NCBI RefSeq assembly: GCF_003432115.1
Contig: NZ_QWDC01000001.1
Coordinates: 1,488,001 to 1,552,000, forward strand
Origin: Mucilaginibacter conchicola
GTDB lineage: Bacteria > Bacteroidota > Bacteroidia > Sphingobacteriales > Sphingobacteriaceae
Direction: 5' to 3'
Length of the DNA stretch: 64,000 bases
Shown here piece by piece: positions 45,240 through 54,838 of this stretch. The notes beneath the pieces were generated by a model, which was given only the letters and a program-made list of their open reading frames with translations, had not been told where the DNA came from and did no database searches. The position numbers were made by a program, and so were the translations under genes. Position 1 is the first letter of the stretch; every line of letters starts with the position of its first letter.

Positions 45240-45725
45240 TTAATCCAACTCCGCCAATAAGCCACGCACATCCAACTGGCGGGTGTACATGGTCAGATTG
45301 CCCTGCCCATCCAGCGGCCATTTATCCCTCGGGCGATCCCAGTAGAGCTCAACGCCGTTGCCATCAGGGTCATCAAGGTATAGGGCTTCTGATACGCCGT
45401 GGTCTGATGCGCCGGTTAGCGGGTAGCCTTTATCCATCAGTCTTTTAAAGATGGCAGCAAGGTCTTTTCTTTCGGGATACAAAATGGCAGTGTGGAACAG
45501 GCCCGGTTCGTACTCCGGTGCTGGTGGGGCACCTTTGCTTTGCCAGGTGTTTAACCCTATATGATGATGGTAACCGCCTGCCGATATAAATGCAGCCTGG
45601 TCGCCATACATGGTCACTAACTCAAAGCCCAACAGATCGCTGTAAAAAGCCAGTGATTTTTGCAGATCGCTTACTTTTAAATGCACGTGGCCTATTCGTG
45701 TTTGGGCAGGTATTTTGTAGTCCAT
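45240..45725 (-). CDS. VOC (glyoxalase/extradiol dioxygenase) family protein
   Basis: The 161-residue protein contains the paired beta-alpha-beta-beta-beta modules of the vicinal-oxygen-chelate fold. Likely metal ligands are the His in IGHVHLKVSDL, the His in LFHTAILYP and the Glu in DPDGNGVELYWDRP, as in CatE-like catechol dioxygenases. The HHHIGLNTW segment supports this. The substrate is unknown. It is convergent with the serine hydrolase, with AATCTCTAATCTCT words in the gap. Confidence 0.85.
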   Translation of the reverse strand: MDYKIPAQTRIGHVHLKVSDLQKSLAFYSDLLGFELVTMYGDQAAFISAGGYHHHIGLNTWQSKGAPPAPEYEPGLFHTAILYPERKDLAAIFKRLMDKGYPLTGASDHGVSEALYLDDPDGNGVELYWDRPRDKWPLDGQGNLTMYTRQLDVRGLLAELD

Positions 45726-45726
45726 T

Positions 45727-45919
45727 GTTGGAATGTTGAAAGGTTATAATGTTGTAAAGTTAAAGGATATCTAAAAGAAATGTGTCGACCTATTGTAAAA
45801 TACATGTTTAAACATTTAATTACAGATGATAACTTTCAAACCTACCAACTTTACAACAACCACCAACCTTACAAGTCTCTCAAAACATTCCAACTTTTCA
45901 ACGTTCCAACATTCCAATC
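45727..45919. repeat. Inverted low-complexity repeat (GGAATGTTGAAAGG word)
   Basis: GTTGGAATGTTGAAAGGTTA and GTTGTAAAG (45727-45760) face CTTTACAAC (about 45849-45857), CATTCCAACTTTTCAACG (about 45886-45903) and TTCCAACATTCCAA (about 45905-45918). It lies between the divergent VOC and engB genes. Confidence 0.65.
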
Positions 45920-45928
45920 AATAAACCG

Positions 45929-45936
45929 TATCTTTG
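45929..45936 (+). promoter_or_regulatory. Candidate -7 element of engB, implying a leaderless mRNA
   Basis: TATCTTTG, exact TAnnTTTG, ends 4 bases before the engB ATG. It is the same octamer and almost the same spacing as at guaA. Confidence 0.5.
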
Positions 45937-45940
45937 CTAA

Positions 45941-46570
45941 ATGGTTATCAAAACTGCCGATTTCATTTGCAGCAACACGCAGATCTCCAAACTGCCGCCG
46001 CCGTTAAAGCCCGAGTATGCTTTCATCGGAAGGTCAAATGTGGGCAAGTCGTCGCTTATTAATATGCTAACGCAAAAAAAGGGACTGGCTAAAACTTCGC
46101 AAACGCCGGGTAAAACACAATTGATCAATCACTTTCTCATCAATGAGGATTGGTATATCGTCGATCTGCCGGGTTATGGTTATGCGCGTATCTCTAAAAG
46201 CAAAAAGGAAGACTGGAACAAGTTTATCCGCAGCTATCTGGATAAGCGCGAAAGCCTGCAGTGCGTAATGGTGTTGATAGACAGCCGCCTGGAGCCGCAG
46301 AAGATAGACCTGGAGTTTTGCAACTGGCTGGGCGAAAAAGGCCTGCCTTTTATTACCATATTTACCAAGGCCGATAAGCAGAGCAGCATAAAAACCGATC
46401 AGAACATTGCCAAATTCCGCAAAGCTTTACTGGCATCGTTTGAGGAAGCACCGCAGTTTTTCATCACCTCGGCAGAGAACCTTTTGGGTCGTGATGAGGT
46501 GCTGAATTTTATCGATTCCATTAACCAGAGCTTTGAGAAGCCGCTGTTTGATGATGAACACTATAAGTAA
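45941..46570 (+). CDS. engB: Ribosome biogenesis GTP-binding protein EngB (YsxC/YihA)
   Basis: The 209-residue GTPase has G1 GRSNVGKSS (30-38), G2-region Thr in KTSQTPGKTQ, G3 DLPGYGYA, G4 TKADK and the G5 region SAEN. This small size and PGKTQLINHF are typical of EngB, needed for 50S assembly. The ATG at 45941 gives the normal N-terminus. It is followed by an inverted repeat and then a prenyltransferase gene on the same strand. Confidence 0.95.
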   Translation: MVIKTADFICSNTQISKLPPPLKPEYAFIGRSNVGKSSLINMLTQKKGLAKTSQTPGKTQLINHFLINEDWYIVDLPGYGYARISKSKKEDWNKFIRSYLDKRESLQCVMVLIDSRLEPQKIDLEFCNWLGEKGLPFITIFTKADKQSSIKTDQNIAKFRKALLASFEEAPQFFITSAENLLGRDEVLNFIDSINQSFEKPLFDDEHYK

Positions 46571-46578
46571 GACAAGAT

Positions 46579-46655
46579 AATATCGAACACCGAATTTCGA
46601 ATGATGAATATCGAAAGGGAAAATTCATCATTTTGAAGGGAAAGTGCGATATTCG
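46579..46655. repeat. Inverted repeat (ATATCGAACACCGAAT word), copy 2
   Basis: AATATCGAACACCGAATTTC with GAATGATGAATATCGAA (46579-46614) faces AATTCATCATTTTGAA and GTGCGATATTCG (46622-46655). The same words form the inner pair at 19260-19341. Confidence 0.75.
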
Positions 46656-46669
46656 TTTTTCAATTTAAG

Positions 46670-47524
46670 ATGAAAAAATATTTCTCGCTCGTTACGTTTT
46701 CGCATACCATATTTGCCATGCCGTTTGCCTTTATTGGCTTCTTTTTGGCAGTTACCACTACCGATCATAAGTTCGAGTGGCAAAAACTGGTAATGATGCT
46801 CTTGTGTATGGTGTTTGCCCGTAACTCGGCCATGGCGTTTAACCGCTACCTTGACAGGAACATCGATGCCAAAAACCCGCGCACCAAACAGCGCGATATC
46901 CCGGCAGGGCGCATCACCCCTACCGCTGCTTTAACTTTCACACTAACCAACTGCGCTCTGTTTATATTGACAACATGGTTTATTAACCCGCTGTGCTTTT
47001 ATCTATCGCCGGTGGCACTATTGGTAGTATTGGGTTATAGCGCAACCAAACGCTTTACAGCACTTTGCCACATGGTATTGGGGCTGGGCCTTTCGTTAGC
47101 GCCTATTGGTGCTTATTTGGTGGTTACAGGCGCATTCGCGTTAACGCCTGTTTTCTTCTCGCTATCGGTACTTTTCTGGGTTAGTGGTTTCGACATTATT
47201 TATGCACTGCAGGATGAAGATTTCGACCGCGACCAAAAGCTGCACTCTATCCCTGCATGGTTGGGTAAGGTGAATGCTTTGCGCCTTTCAACTGTACTAC
47301 ACATTTTTTCGGCAGCATTTATTGTGATGCCGGTTATTTATACCAACGTTGGCTTGTTATATTATGTAGGCATCGCGTTCTTCTGCTGTATGCTGGTGTA
47401 CCAACACCTGCTGGTTAAACCAAACGACCTGAGCCGTGTGAACATTGCCTTTATGACAACCAACGGTATTGCCAGCGTGGTATTTGCCTCTTTATTTTTG
47501 TTAGACAGGGTATGGATGCGCTAA
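46670..47524 (+). CDS. UbiA-like polyprenyltransferase (probably menaquinone pathway)
   Basis: The 284-residue protein has about eight or nine spans and the two Asp motifs of the UbiA superfamily: NRYLDRNIDAKNPRT (Asn58, Asp62, Asp66) and ALQDEDFDRDQ (about 181-191). HTIFAMPFAFIGFFLA at the start is usual for the UbiA-like/MqnP group of menaquinone-making bacteria. It would prenylate an aromatic acid. Its end overlaps the Crp/Fnr gene by 13 bases. Confidence 0.85.
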   Translation: MKKYFSLVTFSHTIFAMPFAFIGFFLAVTTTDHKFEWQKLVMMLLCMVFARNSAMAFNRYLDRNIDAKNPRTKQRDIPAGRITPTAALTFTLTNCALFILTTWFINPLCFYLSPVALLVVLGYSATKRFTALCHMVLGLGLSLAPIGAYLVVTGAFALTPVFFSLSVLFWVSGFDIIYALQDEDFDRDQKLHSIPAWLGKVNALRLSTVLHIFSAAFIVMPVIYTNVGLLYYVGIAFFCCMLVYQHLLVKPNDLSRVNIAFMTTNGIASVVFASLFLLDRVWMR

Positions 47525-48114
47525 ACAGCCAACAGTTAAACCAGTTTCGTGAGCAGATAGCTGTTTACGTAGAGTTTAACGAGGCTGAGTGGATCGTGTT
47601 GATCCAGCATCTATCCGTAAAAAAACTAAAAAAGAAAGAGTACTTTATTGAAGTTGGTGAGGTGTGCAAAAGCGTGGGTTTTGTACTATCCGGCTCCGTA
47701 AGATATTATCACGTTATTGATGGTAAGGATGTCACCAACTATTTCAGTTTCGAGAACGACTTTGTAAGCTCCTACAAAAGCTTCCTCACCGGCGAACCTT
47801 GCATCAGTTACATACAGGCGCTCGAGCCATCTGTTATCCTCACTATCAGCAAAAAAGCCTGGGATGAGATGTTGAACAACCCCATGCTGGCCTACAAGAT
47901 CGAGCGTTTTGGCCGCCTCATAGCCGAGCATTATCTCATTTGTTACGAAGACCGCGTAGCCTCATTCATCACCCAAACACCAGAAGAGCGTTATCTTAAA
48001 TTACTCGAGAACGGCAAAGAAGTTATCCAACGTATGCCACAACATTACATAGCCAATTTTTTGGGCATAACACCTGTTTCGCTATCGCGGATAAGGAAAA
48101 GGATATTGGTATAG
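47512..48114 (+). CDS. Crp/Fnr family transcription regulator
   Basis: The 200-residue protein has an N-terminal cyclic-nucleotide-binding-like beta roll (about 15-135; YFIEVGEVCKSVGFVLSGSV, NYFSFENDFVSS). The C-terminal helix-turn-helix (about 160-200) ends IANFLGITPVSLSRIRKR. The roll lacks the clear RAA cAMP motif of E. coli CRP, as is usual for the small Bacteroidota regulators. Overlap with the prenyltransferase gene suggests co-expression, perhaps tied to respiration. Confidence 0.9.
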   Translation: MDALNSQQLNQFREQIAVYVEFNEAEWIVLIQHLSVKKLKKKEYFIEVGEVCKSVGFVLSGSVRYYHVIDGKDVTNYFSFENDFVSSYKSFLTGEPCISYIQALEPSVILTISKKAWDEMLNNPMLAYKIERFGRLIAEHYLICYEDRVASFITQTPEERYLKLLENGKEVIQRMPQHYIANFLGITPVSLSRIRKRILV

Positions 48115-48263
48115 CCTCACCCAACCCTCTCCAGAAGAAAGGACTTTAAGATCACTCTCTCAATCTCTGATCTCCAACCTCTAATCACTAATTTGTTATC
48201 TTAAGTTAACGTTTTCATCATCAGGCTTTCTGCAAATTTGTATCATACCAAAACAGAAAAACC

Positions 48264-49196
48264 ATGATACATACCATATTAGGTGCAGGTGGCCCGGTGG
48301 CCAATGCCCTTACTGATGAACTGATAAAGAATAATAAAACCGTGCGCCTGGTTAGTCGCAGGCGGGTTGATATAAAGGGCGATAATGTTACCTGGCAAAA
48401 GGCTGACCTTCTTAAGCTGGATGAATTGCAGCAAGCCGCCAAAGGCTCTGATGTGATATACCTTTGCGCCGGCCTAACTTACGATGCTGATATCTGGCGC
48501 GAACAATGGCCCGTTATTATGCGTAACGTGATACAGGTTACCAAAGAGAATAACGCCCGTTTGATCTTCTTCGATAACATTTATATGTACGGCCTTGTGG
48601 ATGGCCCTATCACCGAGGAAACGCCTTACAAGCCCATCAGCAAAAAGGGTGAGGTGCGTGCCGGCATTGCCGACATGCTGATGAACGAGGTAAAAGCAGG
48701 CAACATAAAAGCAACCATAGCCCGCGCGCCTGATTTTTACGGCACTACCAGCACCAATGCTTTCCTTGATATGATGGTACTGGCCAAATACGCCAAAAAG
48801 CAAAGTGCGCAATGGATGGGCGACCCAAACAAGCTGCACAACTTTATTTATATCCCCGATGCCGGCAGGGCCATGTATCTGCTTGCGCAATCGCTGGAGA
48901 GTGATAACCAGATTTGGCATTTACCTACCGCACCGGTGATGACAGGTCACCAATTTCTTGAACTGGCAGCACGTATTTACGGCGTAAAATCAAAGTTTAT
49001 GCGCATCCGCAAGTTTATGCTTTGGCTACTGGGTTTGTTTAATAAACTGATTGCCGGCACCGTTGAGATGTACTACCAAACCGATCACGACTACATTTTT
49101 AACAGCGACAAGTTTGAACGCGCCTTTAACTTTAAGCCTACAAGTTATGAGGATGGGATGAGGGAAGTAGCAAGCACGATATATAGGCCGGAATAA
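48264..49196 (+). CDS. NAD(P)-dependent epimerase/dehydratase family protein (extended SDR)
   Basis: The 310-residue protein has the nucleotide-binding loop ILGAGGPVANAL, DLLKLDELQQAAKGSDVIYL and IFFDNIYMYGLVDGP, where the usual YxxxK is replaced by an atypical segment (Tyr in NIYMYG). It may therefore be an atypical SDR that binds NAD(P) without classical catalysis. The substrate is unknown. It is followed by inverted AGTCTGAAGTC words. Confidence 0.75.
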   Translation: MIHTILGAGGPVANALTDELIKNNKTVRLVSRRRVDIKGDNVTWQKADLLKLDELQQAAKGSDVIYLCAGLTYDADIWREQWPVIMRNVIQVTKENNARLIFFDNIYMYGLVDGPITEETPYKPISKKGEVRAGIADMLMNEVKAGNIKATIARAPDFYGTTSTNAFLDMMVLAKYAKKQSAQWMGDPNKLHNFIYIPDAGRAMYLLAQSLESDNQIWHLPTAPVMTGHQFLELAARIYGVKSKFMRIRKFMLWLLGLFNKLIAGTVEMYYQTDHDYIFNSDKFERAFNFKPTSYEDGMREVASTIYRPE

Positions 49197-49201
49197 GTAA
49201 A

Positions 49202-49280
49202 AAGTCTTTAGTCTGAAGTCAGAAGCCTGCAGCAAACATTTTTTTGACTTTTTACTTATGACTTAGGACTTCAGACTTTA
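49202..49280. repeat. Inverted low-complexity repeat (GTCTGAAGTC word)
   Basis: AAAGTCTTTAGTCTGAAGTC (49202-49221) faces GACTTAGGACTTCAGACTTT (49261-49280), with GACTTTTTACTTAT before it. It is the intergenic relative of the pair inside folC at 6222-6302. Confidence 0.75.
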
Positions 49281-49304
49281 CACACTTATCTGCATATTTG
49301 TTAT

Positions 49305-51005
49305 ATGATCCACAAAAAAACACGTACCTATATTCCGGCTGATCTTGAGATAAAATGGGAAACGCTGGAACCGATATACAAAGAATTATCAGAGCGCCCC
49401 ATCAACTCTGTTGAAGAATTGGAGCAATGGCTGCGCGATGGCAGCGAACTGCAGGCCGCTTTAGAAGAAGATTTTGCATGGCGCTACATCCGCATGACCT
49501 GCGATACCAACAGTGAAGAATTACTGCAAAGCTTCCAGTACTTCGCTACCGAGATAGAGCCTAAAACAGCGCCGTACAATAACGAGCTGAACAAAAAACT
49601 GGTTGCCAGCGAGTACGTTGATCAACTGAACGAAGAAAAATACTTTATTATGCTGCGCAGCACACGCAAGCAACTGGAGCTTTTCCGCGAGGCGAATATT
49701 CCGTTGCAAACGCAGATACAGGTTGAGCAGCAAAAATACCAGTCAATAACCGGTTCTATGTCGGTACACATTGGCGATAAGGAATATACCTTGGAGCAGG
49801 CATCAGTATTTTTAAAAGATACCGATCGCGCCAAACGCCAGGATGTTTGGGAGAAGATAACCGCCCGCCGCCTGCAGGATAAAGGTGTGTTGGATACTTT
49901 ATTTGACCACCTGCGTGGCCTGCGCCATGAAGTTGCCGTGAATGCCGGTTTCGAGAACTTCCGCGATTATATGTTCCAGGCATTAGGCCGTTTTGATTAT
50001 ACGCCGCAGGATTGCTATGCTTTCCATGCTGCCATCGAAACCGAAGTGGTGCCTTTGCTGCGCGATTTTGCTGAGCAACGCCGCGAGGCTTTGGGTGTTG
50101 ACGCTCTTAAACCGTGGGACATGGATGTAGATCCACACGGTCGTGCGGCTTTGAAACCGTTCAATAATGGCGGCGAGCTGATTGAGAAATCTATCCAGTG
50201 CTTCAGCAACATTAACCGTTACCTGGGCGAGCGCCTGGAGATAATGAAGGATAACAACCTATTTGATGTGGAAAGCCGCAAAGGCAAAGCACCGGGTGGT
50301 TACAACTACCCACTGTCTGAAACAGGAGCACCGTTCATTTTCATGAACTCGGCCAATACCTTCCGCGATCTGACCACCATGGTACACGAGGGCGGCCACG
50401 CGGTACATACCTTCCTTACTGCAGATCTGGAACTGAATGATTTTAAACATTGCCCAAGTGAGGTTGCCGAATTGGCATCTATGTCGATGGAATTGATATC
50501 AATGGATAACTGGGATGTTTATTTTGATAACGAGGAAGACCTAAAACGCGCCAAACGCGATCAGTTGTACGACGTATTGAAAACCCTGCCATGGGTAGCC
50601 GTGGTAGATCAGTTTCAACACTGGATCTACACCAACCCTGATCATACCGATGCCGAACGCACAGAAGCATGGTTAAAGATCTACGAGCCATTCGGTGCCG
50701 GCTTTGCCGACTGGAGTGGCCTTGCCGAAGCAGAACAAAACCTGTGGCAAAAGCAACTGCACATTTTTGAGGTGCCGTTCTACTACATCGAGTACGGCAT
50801 GGCACAGCTGGGAGCCATTGCAGTTTGGAAAAACTATAAAGAGAACCCTGAGAAAGGCCTGCAGCAATACCTGGATGCCTTAAAACTGGGTTACACAAAA
50901 ACCATTAAGGAGATATACGAAACAGCCGGTATCAAATTCGATTTCAGCGCAGCTTACGTAAAAGAGCTGGCAGAATTTGTGAAGGCCGAAATGGATAAGA
51001 TATAA
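49305..51005 (+). CDS. M3 family oligoendopeptidase (PepF-like)
   Basis: The 566-residue zinc metallopeptidase cuts oligopeptides in the cytoplasm. The gluzincin motif is His361-Glu362-x-x-His365 (MVHEGGHAVHTF), and the third ligand is a Glu downstream in the ELASMSMELISMDNW segment. No signal peptide is present. A TATTTG box lies just before the start, near-leaderless like guaA and engB. It ends with a clear terminator. Confidence 0.92.
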   Translation: MIHKKTRTYIPADLEIKWETLEPIYKELSERPINSVEELEQWLRDGSELQAALEEDFAWRYIRMTCDTNSEELLQSFQYFATEIEPKTAPYNNELNKKLVASEYVDQLNEEKYFIMLRSTRKQLELFREANIPLQTQIQVEQQKYQSITGSMSVHIGDKEYTLEQASVFLKDTDRAKRQDVWEKITARRLQDKGVLDTLFDHLRGLRHEVAVNAGFENFRDYMFQALGRFDYTPQDCYAFHAAIETEVVPLLRDFAEQRREALGVDALKPWDMDVDPHGRAALKPFNNGGELIEKSIQCFSNINRYLGERLEIMKDNNLFDVESRKGKAPGGYNYPLSETGAPFIFMNSANTFRDLTTMVHEGGHAVHTFLTADLELNDFKHCPSEVAELASMSMELISMDNWDVYFDNEEDLKRAKRDQLYDVLKTLPWVAVVDQFQHWIYTNPDHTDAERTEAWLKIYEPFGAGFADWSGLAEAEQNLWQKQLHIFEVPFYYIEYGMAQLGAIAVWKNYKENPEKGLQQYLDALKLGYTKTIKEIYETAGIKFDFSAAYVKELAEFVKAEMDKI

Positions 51006-51025
51006 AGCCTCACCCTACCCTCTCT

Positions 51026-51052
51026 ACCCTCTCCTAAAGGAGAGGGTTTTTT
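51026..51052 (+). terminator. Intrinsic terminator after the M3 peptidase gene
   Basis: ACCCTCTCC, loop TAAA and GGAGAGGGT form a 9-bp stem followed by TTTTT and ATTT. A decayed sibling of the same sequence (CCAACCCTCTCCAGAAG) follows the Crp/Fnr gene at about 48121-48140. Confidence 0.88.
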
Positions 51053-51068
51053 ATTTGTATGGCTACCA

Positions 51069-51557
51069 ATGAACCAGTTTATCAACTTCTTTTGGACAAT
51101 TATCTGTTTTGCGCCGGTGCTTACCTACTGGTTTAAGGCTTTTGATGTGATGTGGTTGATTATTGCTATCGCGATAAGCCTTGTATCGCTGCTCATCCCC
51201 GGCAGGGTGCTGCAACTGAGCTATCGGCCTAAGTTTTACGAAAGGCTTGGCATCAGGTTCATCCGCAAATTTGTGCAGAATGGAGATTGGGCTAACCGCC
51301 TGTCGCGCATTAAAGATCCTCAGTATAAACATATCCGTAATCGCAGCCTTGCGCCGGCATATCATCACACAATTGTGATGTATGAACGCTTCCATTTTAT
51401 GTGCTTAGTGCTGTTCTTTTTCACAGCAATATTGGCGTTTGCCGATGACTTTTATTGGCTTTCGATACAGATCATTATCACCAATACCATATACAATATA
51501 GCGCCAATACTGCTGCAACAATACAATAAAGCAAGACTGTTAAAAATCAGTAAATAA
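51069..51557 (+). CDS. Small membrane protein, CrtO-like (glycosyl-diaponeurosporenoate acyltransferase) pattern
   Basis: The 162-residue protein has about four spans. The loop YRPKFYERLGIRFIRKF with NGDWANRL, and the conserved-looking HHTIVMYERFHFM segment, recall the small CrtO-type acyltransferases of carotenoid pathways. I see no other carotenoid gene nearby, so the name may not reflect function. It starts 17 bases after the terminator. Confidence 0.45.
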   Translation: MNQFINFFWTIICFAPVLTYWFKAFDVMWLIIAIAISLVSLLIPGRVLQLSYRPKFYERLGIRFIRKFVQNGDWANRLSRIKDPQYKHIRNRSLAPAYHHTIVMYERFHFMCLVLFFFTAILAFADDFYWLSIQIIITNTIYNIAPILLQQYNKARLLKISK

Positions 51558-51633
51558 GCAACTTATAGTCATAATAATGCAACTAATTTAATATATGTTA
51601 AAACCTATATGTATTTTATAGGTTAATAATATT

Positions 51634-52284
51634 ATGAAAAAGTTAATTGCATTTATAGGTTCGGTGCTGATTGCCGCAACAACGTTTGCTCAGGCACCGG
51701 TGCCATTGAAAGCGGTAAAGGTAGATAGTTTAGTAACTATCTCATTGCCGGCTAAATACACAAAGAAAGATACCCTTGGTCAGTCTATATACAACGCTAA
51801 CGGTGCTTATGGGTTTATGACAGTTATACGCGCTCCTAATGAAAGTAAGGAACCGTTAAAAAAAGAGAAAGACCTTAACAAGGTTTTGCAAGACTACGTT
51901 AAAGGCATTAAGGGACAAAGCAACGGCGATGTTATGAACCTACGCGATACCACCGTTGGCCACCTTAAAGCAAAAACGTTTACACTTGAGGTTGATGAGG
52001 GCGCCGGTGTACAGGCACGTAATTTTATTATTGTGTATACACAGGATGTTACTTACACCATTGAGTATTTCTACGAAGGATTAAGGAAAGACCTTGCGAA
52101 AAACGAGTATAAAGAGTACTCGGCATCGTTAAAGATCTCTCCAGAGTTGAAACGTACCGATCAGTATTTAACCAACGCCAAAGGCATGTCAACCATAGCT
52201 AAGGTGGGTATTTTTGGCGGTGCTGCCGTAGTACTTATTGTTGCAGTGGTATTGGTTACCCGCAAGAAAAGAGCTATAGCTTAA
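51634..52284 (+). CDS. Exported protein with C-terminal membrane anchor, unknown function
   Basis: The 216-residue protein has a signal peptide (1-19, ending TFAQ), a soluble beta-rich domain with weak similarity to DUF-type stress or lipid-binding folds (VDSLVTISLPAKYTKKDTLG), and a C-terminal span (about 191-209) followed by RKKRA. This is a type I membrane layout. The stop and that of the PAP2 gene share the palindrome TTAA. Confidence 0.65.
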   Translation: MKKLIAFIGSVLIAATTFAQAPVPLKAVKVDSLVTISLPAKYTKKDTLGQSIYNANGAYGFMTVIRAPNESKEPLKKEKDLNKVLQDYVKGIKGQSNGDVMNLRDTTVGHLKAKTFTLEVDEGAGVQARNFIIVYTQDVTYTIEYFYEGLRKDLAKNEYKEYSASLKISPELKRTDQYLTNAKGMSTIAKVGIFGGAAVVLIVAVVLVTRKKRAIA

Positions 52285-52946
52285 TCTTTTGAACTTTTTA
52301 ACAGCCCGCGGCACCAGCCCGGGCTGTTTATAAATTTGCGGCTGTCTAAATAGGTAAGCCACACCAGCGTAACAAAAACGCCTATGGCTGACCCAGCCAT
52401 CACATCCTCAAAAAAATGCTGACTCAGGTACATTCTCGAGTAGCCAACCATCATGGCGAAAATCAGCATGGCGAAACCCCAATTTTTATTTTTCACCAGA
52501 TAGGTTACCACCATAGCCATTGAAAAAGCAGTAACCGTATGCCCCGAGGGGAAACTATGCACCGCCAGTATATACAGCCCTTTTACAAAGTGTATTTTAT
52601 CTAACTGGTCTTCAAAATATATCCGCGGGCGGGGGAAATCGAATAAGTATTTTAACACTTGCGCGGTAAGTGCTGTAACGGCGTAACTGGTAGCAGTTAA
52701 AAGCGCTGCGCGGTAACTGAATAATAACAGTATAGCAGCCAGCACTATCATCGTCCAGCCATCGCCAAGGTGGGTAACGTAAGGTTCAACGGTGTCTAAA
52801 AAATCGGTATAATGCCTGTTTACCGCGAAATAGATCTCAGAGCGGCTGTATAGCAGTTTGATGATGAGGCAGGCGCACAGCAAAAAAATGTAGGGAATAA
52901 AAAGGGTACGTACCCTGTGTAAAACGTCTTTAGCGCCGGTGTTCAT
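52281..52946 (-). CDS. PAP2 family phosphatase
   Basis: The open frame begins with TTG at 52976, but the first ATG at 52946 (MNTGAKDVLHRVRTLFIPYI) is more likely, giving about 221 residues. The membrane phosphatase motifs are KYLFDFPRP (C1), SFPSGHTVTA (C2) and GYSRMYLSQHFFEDVMAG (C3). It likely removes phosphate from undecaprenyl or phosphatidyl lipids at the membrane. TTACTTTG, close to a -7 box, lies a few bases upstream of the ATG. Confidence 0.88.
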   Translation of the reverse strand: MNTGAKDVLHRVRTLFIPYIFLLCACLIIKLLYSRSEIYFAVNRHYTDFLDTVEPYVTHLGDGWTMIVLAAILLLFSYRAALLTATSYAVTALTAQVLKYLFDFPRPRIYFEDQLDKIHFVKGLYILAVHSFPSGHTVTAFSMAMVVTYLVKNKNWGFAMLIFAMMVGYSRMYLSQHFFEDVMAGSAIGVFVTLVWLTYLDSRKFINSPGWCRGLLKSSKD

Positions 52947-53025
52947 CGGCACAAAGTAAGGTATATACTTCTTCAATGCAAAAAAATGGTTATGTTTGAT
53001 GGTAAAGAAAAACTGACCTCAATAC

Positions 53026-54756
53026 ATGTCGAAAAGTATATTTCGAAAAAAGTCCGTATCAAAAATATTGGCCGATGTAGCCAGCGGATTCAGCGATAGC
53101 GAGCATCCCGGCACAGCGTCGCATCTCCAGAAAGCACTTACTACCAAAGACCTTACCCTTATGGGTATTGCGGCCGTTGTGGGCGCAGGTATATTCTCCA
53201 CCATCGGCGAAGCCTCTTTTAACGGTGGCCCAGGTGTTACTTTATTGTTTGTTTTAACAGCTATTACCTGTGGTTTTTCGGCCATGTGTTATGCTGAGTT
53301 TGCATCGCGCATACCTGTTGCAGGTAGTGCCTACACTTATGCCTACGCATCTTTCGGCGAGCTGATCGCCTGGATCATCGGTTGGGACCTTTTGATGGAG
53401 TACGCCATTGGTAACATTGCCGTGGCCATTTCATGGAGCGAATATTTTGTGAACCTGTTAGAAGGTTTCCATCTCCACCTTCCGGCATGGGTTACATTAG
53501 ACTATTTTTCGGCCTTCAGGGCGCATGAGCAGATACAGGAACTTACCGCAAGCGGCCATACTGCTGATATTACCGATCGCCTTCGCCATGCGGCTGAGGC
53601 ATGGGCAAACGCACCTGGTTCGGGTAATTTTAAGCTGATAGCGAACATCCCTGCCCTGTTCATCGTAATTATTATTACCTACCTGGTTTATATCGGCATT
53701 CGCGAAACCAAGAAGGCCACCAATGCAATGGTTTATCTGAAGATAGCGGTAGTGCTGGCGGTGATCATCATTGGTTTCTTTTACGTTACACCTGCCAACT
53801 GGCACCCTTTCTTACCTAATGGTTTTGGTGGGGTGATGAAAGGCGTATCGGGCGTGTTCTTTGCTTACATTGGTTTTGATGCCATATCAACCACTGCCGA
53901 GGAATGCCAGAACCCGCAGCGCGACTTGCCGAAAGGTATGATCTACTCGCTGGTGATCTGTACCATACTATATATCCTGATAGCTTTGGTGTTAACCGGT
54001 ATGGTGAATTATAAAGACCTGCAGGTTGGCGATCCATTGGCTTTTGTATTCTCAAAGGTTGGTTTGAAAAACATCAGCTATGTGATATCGGTTAGCGCCG
54101 TTATTGCTACCGCGAGTGTGTTACTGATCTTCCAATTAGGTCAGCCGCGTATATGGATGAGCATGAGCCGCGATGGTTTATTGCCTAAAGCATTCTCGCG
54201 CATCCACCCAAGGTTTCATACGCCGTCATTTGCTACGGTAGTTACGGGTTTTGTGGTGGCTATCCCTGCCTTGTTCTTAAACTTAACCGAGGTAACTAAC
54301 TTAACCAGTATAGGTACGCTGTTTGCGTTCGTATTGGTTTGTGGCGGCGTGCTGTTATTACCACGAGAGGCTGCTGTTAAAGGCAAGTTCCATCTGCCGT
54401 ATATCAATTCACAGTTTATTGTGCCTGCATTGTTCATTATCGGCGTATTTTTGGGCCGCCACTGGATAGCCAACTTATTTGTGGGCGATGCGCTGCACCA
54501 GAAGTTCCCATACTTTTTATTCCTGATATTATCTTTCACCCTTACGGTATTCGCGTTTATCAAAAAGCTATCGCTGATACCGGTTTTAGGCCTGCTGAGC
54601 TGCTTTTACCTCATGGCCGAGTTAGAGTACGAAAGCTGGATCCGTTTCCTTGCATGGCTTGTAATTGGCCTGGTTATTTACTTCAGCTACGGTTACAAGA
54701 ACAGTGTGCTGGGTAAACAGAAATCTGAAGCATTATTTTCGGATAAGAAGGAATAG
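53026..54756 (+). CDS. Amino acid permease, APC family (CAT-like)
   Basis: The 576-residue protein is similar in type to the permease at 21213. After an N-terminal cytoplasmic tail (about 45 residues) comes LMGIAAVVGAGIFSTIGEAS, then CYAEFASRIPVAGSAYTYAY and FFAYIGFDAISTTAEECQNP. About 12 to 14 spans are expected. A longer loop near residues 150-205 (TLDYFSAFRAHEQIQELTA...) distinguishes it. The substrate is unknown. Confidence 0.9.
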   Translation: MSKSIFRKKSVSKILADVASGFSDSEHPGTASHLQKALTTKDLTLMGIAAVVGAGIFSTIGEASFNGGPGVTLLFVLTAITCGFSAMCYAEFASRIPVAGSAYTYAYASFGELIAWIIGWDLLMEYAIGNIAVAISWSEYFVNLLEGFHLHLPAWVTLDYFSAFRAHEQIQELTASGHTADITDRLRHAAEAWANAPGSGNFKLIANIPALFIVIIITYLVYIGIRETKKATNAMVYLKIAVVLAVIIIGFFYVTPANWHPFLPNGFGGVMKGVSGVFFAYIGFDAISTTAEECQNPQRDLPKGMIYSLVICTILYILIALVLTGMVNYKDLQVGDPLAFVFSKVGLKNISYVISVSAVIATASVLLIFQLGQPRIWMSMSRDGLLPKAFSRIHPRFHTPSFATVVTGFVVAIPALFLNLTEVTNLTSIGTLFAFVLVCGGVLLLPREAAVKGKFHLPYINSQFIVPALFIIGVFLGRHWIANLFVGDALHQKFPYFLFLILSFTLTVFAFIKKLSLIPVLGLLSCFYLMAELEYESWIRFLAWLVIGLVIYFSYGYKNSVLGKQKSEALFSDKKE

Positions 54757-54838
54757 TCGTCTGAACTCGAATTTGAGGAATTAGAAGAGAATTTTTGGAA
54801 TTACTTTTCCGCGTGGTTAGAATGCCCGCATTTCTCCA